Below are positions 27,101 to 34,412 of a stretch of 64,000 nucleotides of DNA, one piece after another. The translations under genes and the position numbers were made by a program. A model generated the notes under the pieces. The model was not told the origin of the DNA. It was given only the letters and a program-made list of their open reading frames with translations, and did not search any database. Source of the stretch: SZUA-430 sp964547645 (GTDB taxonomy: Bacteria > Pseudomonadota > Alphaproteobacteria > Micropepsales > Micropepsaceae); NCBI GenBank assembly GCA_964547645.1, contig CAZJOM010000004.1:1-64000 (forward strand), read 5' to 3'. Position 1 is the first letter of the stretch; every line of letters starts with the position of its first letter.

Positions 27101-27544
27101 CGCGCAACGAAGGCGATGCTTGCGCGCGCCGAGCAGGTGATGGTGGCCATGGGTCCGCGACTGCTGGCTGAAGCGTTGATGGAAACGGGTGATTTGCCGG
27201 GGGCCATAGCGGAAGCCGAACTCGCCATTCAACTCGCTTGCCGCTCCCTCAAGGGAAACATCGAGGCCGAAGCGCATGGCATCCTGGCGCGCGCATTGTT
27301 GCGCCGCGACGGCAAAGCGGCGCAACCGGCAGCGGAGCGTGCCCTGACAAACGCCGCCGAACTGATCGAACGCACCGGCGCAAAAGTGCTGGAACCCTTC
27401 CTTCTCGAATGGCGCGCCGAACTCGCTTCTGTGCTGTGCGACCACGCCACCCGGAAGGCGCTTCTGACAAAGGCTATCGACAGCTTCGAAGCCATCGGCG
27501 CCCCGCGTCAGGCCGATCGGCTCAGGAAGGAAGCAACCAGATAA
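24188..27544 (+). CDS. Zinc-ribbon / class III cyclase / AAA ATPase / TPR-like signalling protein, copy 2
   Basis: A 1,118-residue paralogue starting 4 nt after the stop of copy 1, so the two are almost certainly co-transcribed. Zinc ribbons have the same spacing (C3/C6/C17/C20, C28/C31/C42/C45) but different sequence. The cyclase domain is identical in protein sequence to copy 1 (metal Asp at 92 and 136). Walker A AEAGTGKS lies near 314 and Walker B MVEDLHWLD further on. The TPR-like C-terminal third is strongly diverged from copy 1, suggesting different partners or signals feeding the same catalytic module. The cyclase shows the same Asn-to-Gly change. Confidence 0.85.
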   Translation: MKCQSCNVDNREGRKFCSGCGARLAIKCTSCGAANQMGESFCGECGAKIGTTPPVPAAPTTRETPKHLADKIRQSKAAVEGERKQVTVLFADVKGSMELAEALDPEAFSRIMSRFFNILTEGVERFEGFVDKFTGDGIMALFGAPIAHEDHAQRACYAALHLKDEIARYATELKREHGLSFSTRMGLNSGEVVVGNIGDDLRMDYTAQGHTVGLAQRMENLAEPNTCFVSANTAALVRGYFDIEDLGEFRVKGVANPMHVHRLNGMGTSRTRFDVSRSRGLSRFVGRAADLRTLEDALEQTAAGNGQVIGVVAEAGTGKSRLCFEFLERCRAKGMRVFEGRAVAHGRNIPFLPILDVFRSYFGITSEDNDKSSRVKIAGNMVELDQKFAGTIPLVYDFLGVADPQTPAPRLDPEVRQRQLISVIRQIIRSASEKAPTVTMVEDLHWLDPASAEFLEHMVDARQGTHSLLLLNFRPEYRAEWMQKSWYRQIPLTPLDESSTAELLASLLGNHPTIGSLAAPIHDRTGGNPFFIEEVVQNLIETKHVEGASGNFRLVTALDRLEVPATVKSILASRIDRLPEREKRLLQTASVIGKDFSENLLGEIAGLGPDELKSAITNLRRAEFIYDLALYPTIEYAFKHPLTQEVALGSLLSERKRKIHRALAEAIERRDPDHLEENAPLLAHHWEEAGELLMATRWNKRAAEWVAATDMNSAARHWRKVRTLVGQLPKDRDAAALGILACQQVLGFIWRVGKGAEETRAVLAEGQALAAQLGDQRMHLILAMLYSKARGGEGDTSEFLAVARENYRIACQSHDMATQANAAGLLIDALGHSVSISEALAFAEHGIATIPRAIPAGEWTWGFNPTTPISFWRAVCLLWSGRLHEGFTEFERTLKWAAEDNTPEALAFLFGWKAQAFYHLRDPENAQAFAVQSQLSSRNAGDPPHMAGYAQMAMAYAHLAAGRPSDAIEHARATKAMLARAEQVMVAMGPRLLAEALMETGDLPGAIAEAELAIQLACRSLKGNIEAEAHGILARALLRRDGKAAQPAAERALTNAAELIERTGAKVLEPFLLEWRAELASVLCDHATRKALLTKAIDSFEAIGAPRQADRLRKEATR
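24352..25137. repeat. Perfect direct repeat, copy in cyclase gene 2
   Basis: Partner of 20988-21773. Identity breaks at 25138, where GGCACGGGCAAG replaces GGCACCGGCAAA in the Walker A region, and differences then rise sharply. Confidence 0.9.
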
Positions 27545-27931
27545 AGGTCTTGAACAACATAGCGCGCCGGGATCTTGGTTGCGACAAATTGTTCACTTTA
27601 TGTTCTAAGCGTTTTCGGCGATAATCGGCGCTCCAATTCAGTGCTTGTGGAACTGCGCTTCCTGTCGGCGGAATACAGCGCGGCTGAGTGACGACGCTGT
27701 GACGACGCCTCGGAAGTGGCACACAGGAAGTGGCACACCAAGTGACACCTCGACCCTTGTGCCACGTGTGCCACTTCACCGGTGGGCATCGCAAGAAATC
27801 AGCGCTTTTCTGGTGCCCGGGTCGCGTTCGCTGGCGATCCTCGCGCCCAGCGCCGCACCTCGGCGATCGAAGGTGAACATATCGCCGCGCGCCTTTCCTT
27901 ATGCCATATGAACGATCCGAAGGAGCCGCCC
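27545..27931. other. Intergenic region with GTGGCAC / GTGCCAC repeats
   Basis: About 387 bp without a convincing gene. At 27714-27776 there are two direct copies of AAGTGGCACAC (27714-27724, 27728-27738) and an exact inverted copy GTGTGCCACTT (27766-27776), plus an extra GTGCCAC at 27759-27765. The inverted pair can form an 11-bp hairpin. Open frames here lack ribosome sites. AGGAG at 27921-27925 belongs to the next gene. Confidence 0.6.
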
Positions 27932-28723
27932 ATGGACTATTCGCATTACGAACGCATCAAGATCGCGCGCGACGGCCGCATCCTGACGCTCACGCTCTCG
28001 AACCCGGCGAAGATGAACGCGGTCGATGGGCGCATGCATCGCGAGCTCGCGGACATCTTCTATGAACTGCAAGAAGACGAAACCGTCGACGTCATCGTGC
28101 TGACGGGCGAAGGCAACGCCTTCTCCGCCGGCGGCGATATCGATTGGATGAAACGCGCCGGTGAGGGCAAGGAAAAAGGTCCCTCGATCATCGAAGGCCG
28201 CAAGATCGTATTCGGCCTGCTCGATTTCGAAAAGCCGATCATCGCCAAAGTGCGCGGTCCCGCGATCGGCCTGGGTTGCACGATCGCGCTCTTCTGCGAC
28301 GTGATCTTCGCGTCCGACACCGCACGCTTCGCCGACCCGCACGTAAAGGTGGGCGTGGTCGCGGGTGACGGCGGCGCCGTGATCTGGCCACAGCTCGTCG
28401 GCTATGCGCGCGCCAAGGAATACCTCATGACCGGCGACCCGATCTCGGGCAAAGAGGCGGAGCGCATCGGCCTCATCAATCACGTCGTGCCCGACGCAGA
28501 ACTCGACGCCCGCGTCGATGCGTTCGCAAAGAAACTCGCCGCCGGCGCACCCCAGGCGATCAAGTACACGAAGGTCTCGGTCAACCTGCGTCTCAAAGAG
28601 ATCGCCCACACGATCCTCGACGCCTCGATGGCTTACGAGATGCTGACCTTCAAAACGAACGACCATAAGGAAGCGGTCGCCTCGTTCCTCGAAAAGCGCA
28701 AACCGAACTTCACCGGCAGCTGA
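27932..28723 (+). CDS. Enoyl-CoA hydratase/isomerase family protein
   Basis: A 263-residue crotonase-fold enzyme acting on acyl-CoA thioesters, most likely hydrating enoyl-CoA in beta-oxidation. The oxyanion-hole segments are present: GEGNAFSAGGDIDWM and KVRGPAIGLGCTIALFCD, then FADPHVKVGVVAGDGGA. The Glu usual near the second segment appears replaced (GVVAGDGGA), so a different reaction of the superfamily cannot be excluded. I start at 27932 because AGGAG lies 6 nt upstream. It overlaps the AlkB gene by one base (TGATG), starting a three-gene operon. Confidence 0.85.
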   Translation: MDYSHYERIKIARDGRILTLTLSNPAKMNAVDGRMHRELADIFYELQEDETVDVIVLTGEGNAFSAGGDIDWMKRAGEGKEKGPSIIEGRKIVFGLLDFEKPIIAKVRGPAIGLGCTIALFCDVIFASDTARFADPHVKVGVVAGDGGAVIWPQLVGYARAKEYLMTGDPISGKEAERIGLINHVVPDAELDARVDAFAKKLAAGAPQAIKYTKVSVNLRLKEIAHTILDASMAYEMLTFKTNDHKEAVASFLEKRKPNFTGS

Positions 28724-29370
28724 TGCAGCCACTATTCGCCGAGCTGGAAGAGAAACTGCCGGAAGGCGCCAAGCTCTTCCGCAACCGTCTTGGCGCGGCC
28801 GAACAGATCGCCATCCTCGACGATATCGCCGCGATCATGGAAGAGGCGCCGCCCTTTCGTCCGCAGATGCCGACCGGGCCCTACATGATCAACAGCCTGA
28901 CGAACTGCGGCCCGCTCGGCTGGCTGTCGGACAAGCGCGGTTACCGCTACGAGCCAACCCATCCCGTCACCGGAAGACCATGGCCGCCGATCCCACCCGC
29001 GGTCCTCGACTTGGCCAAGCAAGCCGCCGCCGATACCGGCTACGACTTCGAGCCCGACGCCTGCCTCGTCAATATCTACGCCCGCGACGGCAAGCTCAGC
29101 CTGCACCGCGACCACGACGAAGCGAACTACGCCTGGCCGATCGTCTCGCTCTCGTTCGGTAACGACGCCGATTTCCAGCTGGCGGGCCTAAAGCGCGCCG
29201 GCCCCAGCCAAACCTTCACGCTCCACTCCGGCGACGTCTTCGTGCTCGCAGGCGAAAGCCGACTGCGCTATCACGGTGTGAAACGCATCCGCCCCGGCAC
29301 CTCGCCGATCGCTCACAAGGCGCTCCCCGAAGGCGGCCGCATCAACCTGACGCTAAGGCGCGCACGATGA
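28723..29370 (+). CDS. alkB: AlkB-type 2-oxoglutarate/Fe(II) dioxygenase
   Basis: A 215-residue protein that by family should demethylate alkylated bases in DNA or RNA, using 2-oxoglutarate, oxygen and iron. Iron ligands are visible: H128 and D130 in LHRDHDE and H184 in RYHGVKR. The 2-oxoglutarate-binding arginine is in RINLTLRRAR at the C-terminus. Nucleotide-recognition residues are in MINSLTNCGPLGW and ACLVNIYARDG. Its ATG overlaps the hydratase stop and its stop overlaps the dehydrogenase start (ATGA), so it is translationally coupled to fatty-acid genes, an unusual setting. Confidence 0.9.
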   Translation: MQPLFAELEEKLPEGAKLFRNRLGAAEQIAILDDIAAIMEEAPPFRPQMPTGPYMINSLTNCGPLGWLSDKRGYRYEPTHPVTGRPWPPIPPAVLDLAKQAAADTGYDFEPDACLVNIYARDGKLSLHRDHDEANYAWPIVSLSFGNDADFQLAGLKRAGPSQTFTLHSGDVFVLAGESRLRYHGVKRIRPGTSPIAHKALPEGGRINLTLRRAR

Positions 29371-30518
29371 CCGACGAAGACATCCGCCTGCTCCGCGACA
29401 GCGTCCGCCGCTTCGTCGATCAACACATGCCGCGCGAACTCGCGCGAAAGTGGGACAAGGAAAACATCTTCCCCCGCGACGTTCATAACGCACTCGGCCA
29501 AATGGGCGTCATGGGTCTGACCATACCTACCGAATATGGCGGCCAAGGCGTCGATATCCCGGCCACCATGGCCGTGATCGAGGAACTCGCACGCCGCTCT
29601 ACCGCGGTCGCCTGTCCCTACATCATGGCCGCGTGCTACGCCGGCATGAACGTCGTCGAGTCCGGCTCCGAATCCCAAAAGCGCGCGCTGCTGCCAAAGA
29701 TTGCAAAGGGCGAACTGCTCTTCGCCTACGGCCTCTCCGAACCGAATGTCGGCGGCGATCTCGCAACGGTCGAAACCACCGCGCGCCGCGAAGGCAACCG
29801 TATCCTGCTCTCCGGCACGAAACGCTGGTGCACCGGCGCGCACATCGCCGACTACGTCTTCTGCCTCGCGCGCACCGGGCCGAAGGAAGACCGCTACAAG
29901 AACCTCACGATCTTCCTCGTGCCGCCGAAGTCGAAGGGCGTCACGATCCGCCCGCTTGATCACCTGGGCATTCGCGGCGTCGAAACGAACGACGCGATCT
30001 TCGAGGATGTCGAACTCGGCGAAGACGCCATCCTCGGCGGTCCCGACAAGTGGAACCAAGGCTGGAAGCAACTCGCCGGTCGCGCGCTCGAAGTCGAAAA
30101 GCTCGAACTTTCCGCCTGCGCATTGGGCTTGGCTGAGGCCGCCTGCGCCGACGCGTTCGAATACGCCGAAACACGAGTCCAGTTCGGCAAACCGATCGGC
30201 GCGCATCAGGCAATCCGCCACGCGATCGCCGACGCAAAGACCAAGACGCTCGCGATGCGCCTCATGCTCTACAACGCCGCCGGGCTCGTGCAGGACCGCA
30301 AGCCCAGCGCGCTCGAATCCTCGATGACGAAGCTCTTCTGCTGCGAAGGCGCTTCCGAAGTGACGCTTGCCTGCCAACGCATCATGGGCGCCTACGGCCT
30401 CTCGGACCTGATGGACATGGAGCGCTACGTCCGCGACGCCATCTCGTTGCCCATCGTCGGCGGATCGTCCAACATGCAAAAGAACAACATCGCCAACCGA
30501 CTGAAGCTGGCCGAGTGA
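29367..30518 (+). CDS. Acyl-CoA dehydrogenase
   Basis: A 383-residue FAD enzyme that oxidises acyl-CoA to trans-2-enoyl-CoA. Family landmarks are seen: FAYGLSEPNVGGDLATVET for flavin binding, RWCTGAHIADY, the LGIRGVETNDAIFEDVELGEDAILGG segment (in two parts) and YAETRVQFGKPIGAHQAIRH. The C-terminal CQRIMGAYGLSDLMDMERYVRDA carries the usual tail. Starts at ATG 29367 within the AlkB stop. The stop is followed within 3 nt by a large palindromic repeat element, which separates it from another gene of related fold. Confidence 0.9.
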   Translation: MTDEDIRLLRDSVRRFVDQHMPRELARKWDKENIFPRDVHNALGQMGVMGLTIPTEYGGQGVDIPATMAVIEELARRSTAVACPYIMAACYAGMNVVESGSESQKRALLPKIAKGELLFAYGLSEPNVGGDLATVETTARREGNRILLSGTKRWCTGAHIADYVFCLARTGPKEDRYKNLTIFLVPPKSKGVTIRPLDHLGIRGVETNDAIFEDVELGEDAILGGPDKWNQGWKQLAGRALEVEKLELSACALGLAEAACADAFEYAETRVQFGKPIGAHQAIRHAIADAKTKTLAMRLMLYNAAGLVQDRKPSALESSMTKLFCCEGASEVTLACQRIMGAYGLSDLMDMERYVRDAISLPIVGGSSNMQKNNIANRLKLAE

Positions 30519-30520
30519 TG

Positions 30521-30834
30521 AAGAAAGAAATTGAACCACCAAGAACCCCAAGGGCACCAAGACGTTCGTGTTCCACTTCCCGCGTTGCCGAGGTGCAGGG
30601 TCAGATTCATTTCCCGCAAAGCCGCAAAGGCCCAAAGAAGCTGAGCCTCTTTCGGCGCCGTAGGCGCCAGTCAAACGTCCGAATGGCGCTTCGCGCCGAC
30701 GATAGGCCCGCTGCATCTTTACGCCTTAGCGACTTTGCGGGAAACGATTCGGCATCTGAACCGCACAGCGCGGCGAAAGGTGTGTCAGGGCATCTTGGTG
30801 TTCTTGGTGCCCTTGGTGGTTCAATCTCTTTCTT
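30521..30834. repeat. 314-bp nested palindromic element with 9-nt period arms
   Basis: Outer arms at 30521-30561 and 30794-30834 are inverted copies made of ACCAAG-type units with about 9-nt spacing, such as GAACCACCAAG and CTTGGTGGTTC. Inside are second arms (TTTCCCGCAAAG at 30610 with CTTTGCGGGAAA ending at 30744; 23 of 27 positions match). Near the centre are CGGCGC/GCGCCG blocks. There is no transposase gene. It fills nearly all of the gap between two acyl-CoA-dehydrogenase-fold genes, so it may be a mobile miniature element or an RNA hairpin. Confidence 0.85.
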
Positions 30835-30846
30835 GGCAGCGCCGCA

Positions 30847-31989
30847 ATGACCGACCTCATCGCCACCGCGCGCGGCTTTCAGGACGAACTCAAGAGCCGC
30901 GCGCCTGAGATTGAGGCGGCGCGCCGCCTGCCCGTAGACATCGCAAAGAAGTTCATGGACGCAGGCTTCTTCCGCCTGCTGGTCCCCACCGACTACGGCG
31001 GTCTGGAGTCCGACCCGCTAACCTTTGCCACCCTCGTCGAAACGTTAGCCGAAGCCGACGCCTCCGCGGCGTGGGTCGCGATGATCTGCGGCTCCACCGG
31101 TGTCACCGCCAGTTGGGTCCCGCCCGAAGGTGCCCGCGAAATCTTCAAGGCCAACGCCGCGGTCTGCGGCGTCTTCGCGCGTAGAGGCAAGGCGCACGAT
31201 GAGGGCGACCATTACCGCGTCGAAGGGCGTTGGCAGTGGGGCTCGGGCAGCGACGTGTCCGATTGGATGACCGCAGGCTGCGTTCTCTATCGCGACGGCA
31301 AACCGGTTATGGATGGCGAGATACCCGCCAACGGCGCGATCTTCGCCCCGACCCGCGAGATCGAACTGCAAGGCAACTGGGACACCTCCGGCCTCTGCGG
31401 TACGGGCAGCCAAGACTTCGTGATGAAGAATGTCCGTGTCCCCAAATCGCGCGCCGAGTTCGCGGCCTTCAAAATCCACGTCGAGCGGCCGCTCTATTTC
31501 TTCCCGCCGTTCGGCCTTCTCGCCTGCGGCGTCGCTGCCGTGATGATGGGCGCTGCCCGCGCTTCGATCCGCGAACTGACGGCGCTTGCGAGTGTCAAGA
31601 TTCCTGAGGCTCACCGCCGCGTCCTCGCGCAACGCACGCAAACCCAAGAACATCTCGCGGAAGCCGAAGCCGTGCTCCGTTCCGGGCGCGCCTTCTACTA
31701 CGAGATGATGGCCAAAACCTGGGACGAGACAAGAGCAAAGGGCAGGGCCTCGACCGAAACCCGTCGCGACCTTCGCCTCGCGATCACCCACGCCGCGCGC
31801 TCGTCGGCGCGCGCGGTCGACCTCATGTACAATCTCGGTGGCGGCACCTCAGTGTACAAGACCTCAGCCCTCCAACGCATCTTCCGTGACGTGCACGTCG
31901 CGACCCAGCACATGCAAGTGGCGACCCCAACTTTCGAAACCGCCGGCCGGCACATGCTAGGTCTCGACGGCGACTACAGCCAACTGTGA
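30847..31989 (+). CDS. Acyl-CoA dehydrogenase-fold flavoprotein (group D monooxygenase-like)
   Basis: A 380-residue relative of HsaA/HpaB-type flavin monooxygenases and acyl-CoA dehydrogenases. Seen are LPVDIAKKFMDAGFFRLLVP, DASAAWVAMICGSTG, EGRWQWGSGSDVSDWMTAG, GTGSQDFVMKNVRVP and a C-terminal NLGGGTSVYKTSALQRIFRD with DVHVATQHMQV. The GRWQWGSG motif and His-rich tail favour a two-component monooxygenase or dehalogenase-like role over ordinary beta-oxidation, but the substrate is open. No good ribosome site: the palindromic element ends 12 nt before its ATG. Confidence 0.75.
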   Translation: MTDLIATARGFQDELKSRAPEIEAARRLPVDIAKKFMDAGFFRLLVPTDYGGLESDPLTFATLVETLAEADASAAWVAMICGSTGVTASWVPPEGAREIFKANAAVCGVFARRGKAHDEGDHYRVEGRWQWGSGSDVSDWMTAGCVLYRDGKPVMDGEIPANGAIFAPTREIELQGNWDTSGLCGTGSQDFVMKNVRVPKSRAEFAAFKIHVERPLYFFPPFGLLACGVAAVMMGAARASIRELTALASVKIPEAHRRVLAQRTQTQEHLAEAEAVLRSGRAFYYEMMAKTWDETRAKGRASTETRRDLRLAITHAARSSARAVDLMYNLGGGTSVYKTSALQRIFRDVHVATQHMQVATPTFETAGRHMLGLDGDYSQL

Positions 31990-31993
31990 GATC

Positions 31994-32812
31994 ATGAGCG
32001 ACATCAGGTTAGTCATTGCCGGCGCCGCCGGTCGCATGGGCAACGCCGTCATCCGCGAGGCCGCGAAGATGCCGGGCGTGAAACTGATAGCCGGCCTCGA
32101 AGCCGCCGACAGCGCGACGCAGGGCAGGGACCTCGGCGCGCTTGTCGGCCTTGCCGATCTCGGCGCGCGGATCGAGTCCGATCCATTGCCCGTCATCGCC
32201 AAAGCCAACGCGCTGATCGACTTCACCCGTCCGCAAGTGAGTCTGGGCCTGGCCGATCTCGCAGCGCAGGCCCGTATCGTTCACGTGATCGGCACGACGG
32301 GCTTCGCCGAAGCCGATGACACCCGCATCAAAGCGGCCGCCCGCCACGCGACGATCGTGAAATCCGGCAACATGAGTCTTGGCGTGAACCTGCTCGCGGG
32401 CCTCGTCGAACTCGCCGCCCACGCGCTAAGTGACGGCTTCGATATCGAAATCCTGGAAATGCACCACCGCCACAAGGTCGACGCCCCCTCCGGCACCGCG
32501 TTGCTGCTGGGTCAGGCGGCGGCGCGCGGCCGCGAGAAGAGGCTCTCCGAACTGCGGCTGAAACCCTATGACGGCATCACCGGCGCAAGGCCGCCTGGCC
32601 GCATCGGTTTTGCGAGCCTGCGCGGCGGCAGCGTCGTCGGCGATCACACCGTCTTCCTCACTGGCGACGGCGAGCGCATCGAACTGATCCACCGGGCCGA
32701 AGACCGCGCAATCTTTGCCAAAGGCGCGCTCAAGGCCGCATCGTGGGGCCAAGGCAAAGGTCCTGGCCTCTTCGACATGCAAGACGTGCTGGGCCTACGC
32801 CGGAACGCTTAG
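31994..32812 (+). CDS. dapB: 4-hydroxy-tetrahydrodipicolinate reductase
   Basis: The 272-residue enzyme reduces the dihydrodipicolinate precursor with NAD(P)H in lysine and diaminopimelate synthesis, feeding peptidoglycan. It has the N-terminal dinucleotide motif IAGAAGRMGNA, the conserved GTTGF loop, and the catalytic HHRHKVDAPSGTA segment with its Lys. The ATG lies five nt after the preceding stop, so it may share a transcript. The last 18 bp overlap the end of the convergent DUF2244 gene. Confidence 0.96.
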   Translation: MSDIRLVIAGAAGRMGNAVIREAAKMPGVKLIAGLEAADSATQGRDLGALVGLADLGARIESDPLPVIAKANALIDFTRPQVSLGLADLAAQARIVHVIGTTGFAEADDTRIKAAARHATIVKSGNMSLGVNLLAGLVELAAHALSDGFDIEILEMHHRHKVDAPSGTALLLGQAAARGREKRLSELRLKPYDGITGARPPGRIGFASLRGGSVVGDHTVFLTGDGERIELIHRAEDRAIFAKGALKAASWGQGKGPGLFDMQDVLGLRRNA

Positions 32813-33277
32813 GGCCCTCGCGTCGCGCAACGCACCGCGCAGCGCCTCTGCAAACGACTGCCGCTCGAACGGTGCCAGATACGCGCCCACTTGCAGCGCG
32901 CGCCCATGACTGCGCAGCGTGACGGTGCCCTGCTCGTCATCGCCCTCAAACCAAACGCTGACCCAATAGGCCGGAAACTGCCACTCGCGCTTGAGCCCAT
33001 GCCGATCGACGCGCTCGACCACCAACGCCTCGCCGTTGATCGTCACCCGCTCATACGCCAGTGCCTGCGCATAGCTCAGTCGAAACGCGACGTAGACGGC
33101 CAGAACATCAAGTCCCAAGAACCCGGCAACCGGCCAGGCCCCTTGCGAAATCATCACTCCCGCAACGGCGACATTCACGACGATCAGAACGCCAAGCAGC
33201 AATTTGAACCCAAACGCCCCAAGTGAGCGATAGGGATGAATGACGGCTTCGAACGAGGGGTTTTGCACGGCGGCCAT
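32795..33277 (-). CDS. DUF2244 family inner-membrane protein
   Basis: A 160-residue protein with two hydrophobic helices near the N-terminus (GAFGFKLLLGVLIVVNVAVAG and PVAGFLGLDVLAVYVAF in part) and a soluble C-terminal domain containing FPAYWVSVWFE and ALQVGAYLAPFERQSFA. This matches DUF2244, a widespread alphaproteobacterial family of unknown role. Convergent with dapB and overlapping it by 18 bp. Confidence 0.85.
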   Translation of the reverse strand: MAAVQNPSFEAVIHPYRSLGAFGFKLLLGVLIVVNVAVAGVMISQGAWPVAGFLGLDVLAVYVAFRLSYAQALAYERVTINGEALVVERVDRHGLKREWQFPAYWVSVWFEGDDEQGTVTLRSHGRALQVGAYLAPFERQSFAEALRGALRDARALSVPA

Positions 33278-33300
33278 ACCGCGATGCTAGCAAAGCGTGA

Positions 33301-33768
33301 TTACGGCGTCATCTGCACCGCAACGGCGCCCAGCAAAACCTTCGACCCGGGCTTGGCCAACACCGTATCGGCCGTCTGCTGCAGCATGCCGGTCACCGTG
33401 TTCAGATCCGCCGCGCGTCGCGGCCGGAGCGTGGTCGCGGCATAGAGATTCAGCGCGCTCAACCACGAATCGCGCAGCCGCGGCATCATCAGTTCGGTAT
33501 ATTCGCGAAGCTTGTCGTCCGGCACGTCCATTCCAAATGAAACGGTGAGCCGCCCGCGTAGGCGCCCATCCTGAATGATCGTAATCGTGAACGGGTCGAC
33601 CATCACCCACGAAGCAAGTGAGGTTGATGAGCGCTGCTTCTTCGGGGCCTTTGCTTTCTCGCCCTTCTTCTTGTCGCCGCCGTGCCCGCCGCCGCCTGAG
33701 GCGTACGCGTCCGGCACGCTCACGGCAAACGCCAGGCTGAGCGCGACCAACGCCAAGGAGAGCTTCAT
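33301..33768 (-). CDS. Secreted protein with FliL-like C-terminal domain
   Basis: A 155-residue protein with signal peptide LSLALVALSLAFAVSVPDAYA followed by a Gly/His/Lys-rich linker (SGGGGHGGDKKKG). The rest has a pattern like the FliL periplasmic domain: VDPFTITI, RGRLTVSFGM, MMPRLRDSWLSAL and VLLGAVAVQ. FliL itself is membrane anchored and sits at flagellar motors; here no flagellar genes are nearby, so it may be a FliL-like protein used elsewhere. The start at 33768 is chosen because of the signal peptide. Similarity is by pattern only. Confidence 0.55.
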   Translation of the reverse strand: MKLSLALVALSLAFAVSVPDAYASGGGGHGGDKKKGEKAKAPKKQRSSTSLASWVMVDPFTITIIQDGRLRGRLTVSFGMDVPDDKLREYTELMMPRLRDSWLSALNLYAATTLRPRRAADLNTVTGMLQQTADTVLAKPGSKVLLGAVAVQMTP

Positions 33769-33880
33769 ACGCCAGGAAACAAACATCCCCAAAGCTTGGC
33801 ACCGGAGTCGTGAAAGCTTCGTTGCGCCCGCCCCCAAGCTTGAGGTTTTGCGGGTCGTTAACGAGAGGAAAAAGGGCGCA

Positions 33881-33956
33881 TGGTGGAGCTGAGCGGAATC
33901 GAACCGCTGACCTCCTCATTGCGAACGAGGCGCTCTACCAACTGAGCTACAGCCCC
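33881..33956 (-). tRNA. tRNA-Ala (anticodon CGC)
   Basis: The minus strand starts GGGGCTGTAGCTCAG, has the D-loop GGTAGAGC, anticodon loop TTCGCAA (anticodon CGC, reading GCG), T arm GGTTCGATTCC and encoded CCA at 33883-33881. Acceptor stem pairs completely, with the G3-U70 wobble that identifies alanine tRNAs. Length 76 nt. Confidence 0.95.
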
Positions 33957-34115
33957 ATACGCCACTGGCGCGAAACGTCACCCGCTCCGCGCGAAGGCGG
34001 GGTTGTAGGGTTGGCCTTATCCCGGTGTCAAGGCATCGCCTTGCCGCCAGGGCGCGCGGCCGGTACATGTCCTGCCAAGCTGCGCGAGTCCTCCCGAAAA
34101 GGCATATGAAATCGA

Positions 34116-34412
34116 ATGAGCCTCACCCTGATCTATCTCCTCGACCAGGCCTTGGAGATCTACCTTTGGATCATCATAGCCAGCGTCATCCTGTCGTGGC
34201 TCGTCGGATTCAACGTCATCAATCCCTACAACCCCGCCGTCCGGGCTGTGCAGACATTTTGCTACCGCCTAACGGAACCGCTGCTCGGGCCGATCCGACG
34301 CATGATGCCCGACCTCGGTGGCCTCGATGTGTCGCCCATCGTCTTGATCCTCGGCCTGCAGCTCTTTCGCGAGGTCGTGGTCCGCACCCTCACCGGCAAC
34401 CTGATGTCGTGA
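34116..34412 (+). CDS. yggT: YggT family membrane protein
   Basis: A 98-residue protein with two hydrophobic helices (IYLWIIIASVILSWLVGF and VSPIVLILGLQLFREVV). The conserved NPYNPAVRAV and RLTEPLLGPIRRMMPDLGGLD-type loop (RLTEPLLGPIRRMMP) lies between them. YggT proteins are linked to osmotic or envelope functions and cell-division placement in some bacteria. Its stop overlaps the next gene's GTG start (GTGA), giving translational coupling with DUF167 and then folD. Confidence 0.92.
   Translation: MSLTLIYLLDQALEIYLWIIIASVILSWLVGFNVINPYNPAVRAVQTFCYRLTEPLLGPIRRMMPDLGGLDVSPIVLILGLQLFREVVVRTLTGNLMS

Noticed and set aside
27645..27931. Possible upstream extension of the enoyl-CoA hydratase or a separate small gene
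   Set aside because: The extension lacks homology and a ribosome site, whereas AGGAG fits the start at 27932.
33287..33919. Minus-strand open frame running across the tRNA-Ala gene
   Set aside because: It overlaps a confident tRNA and lacks recognisable protein sequence; the shorter signal-peptide gene at 33301-33768 explains the region.
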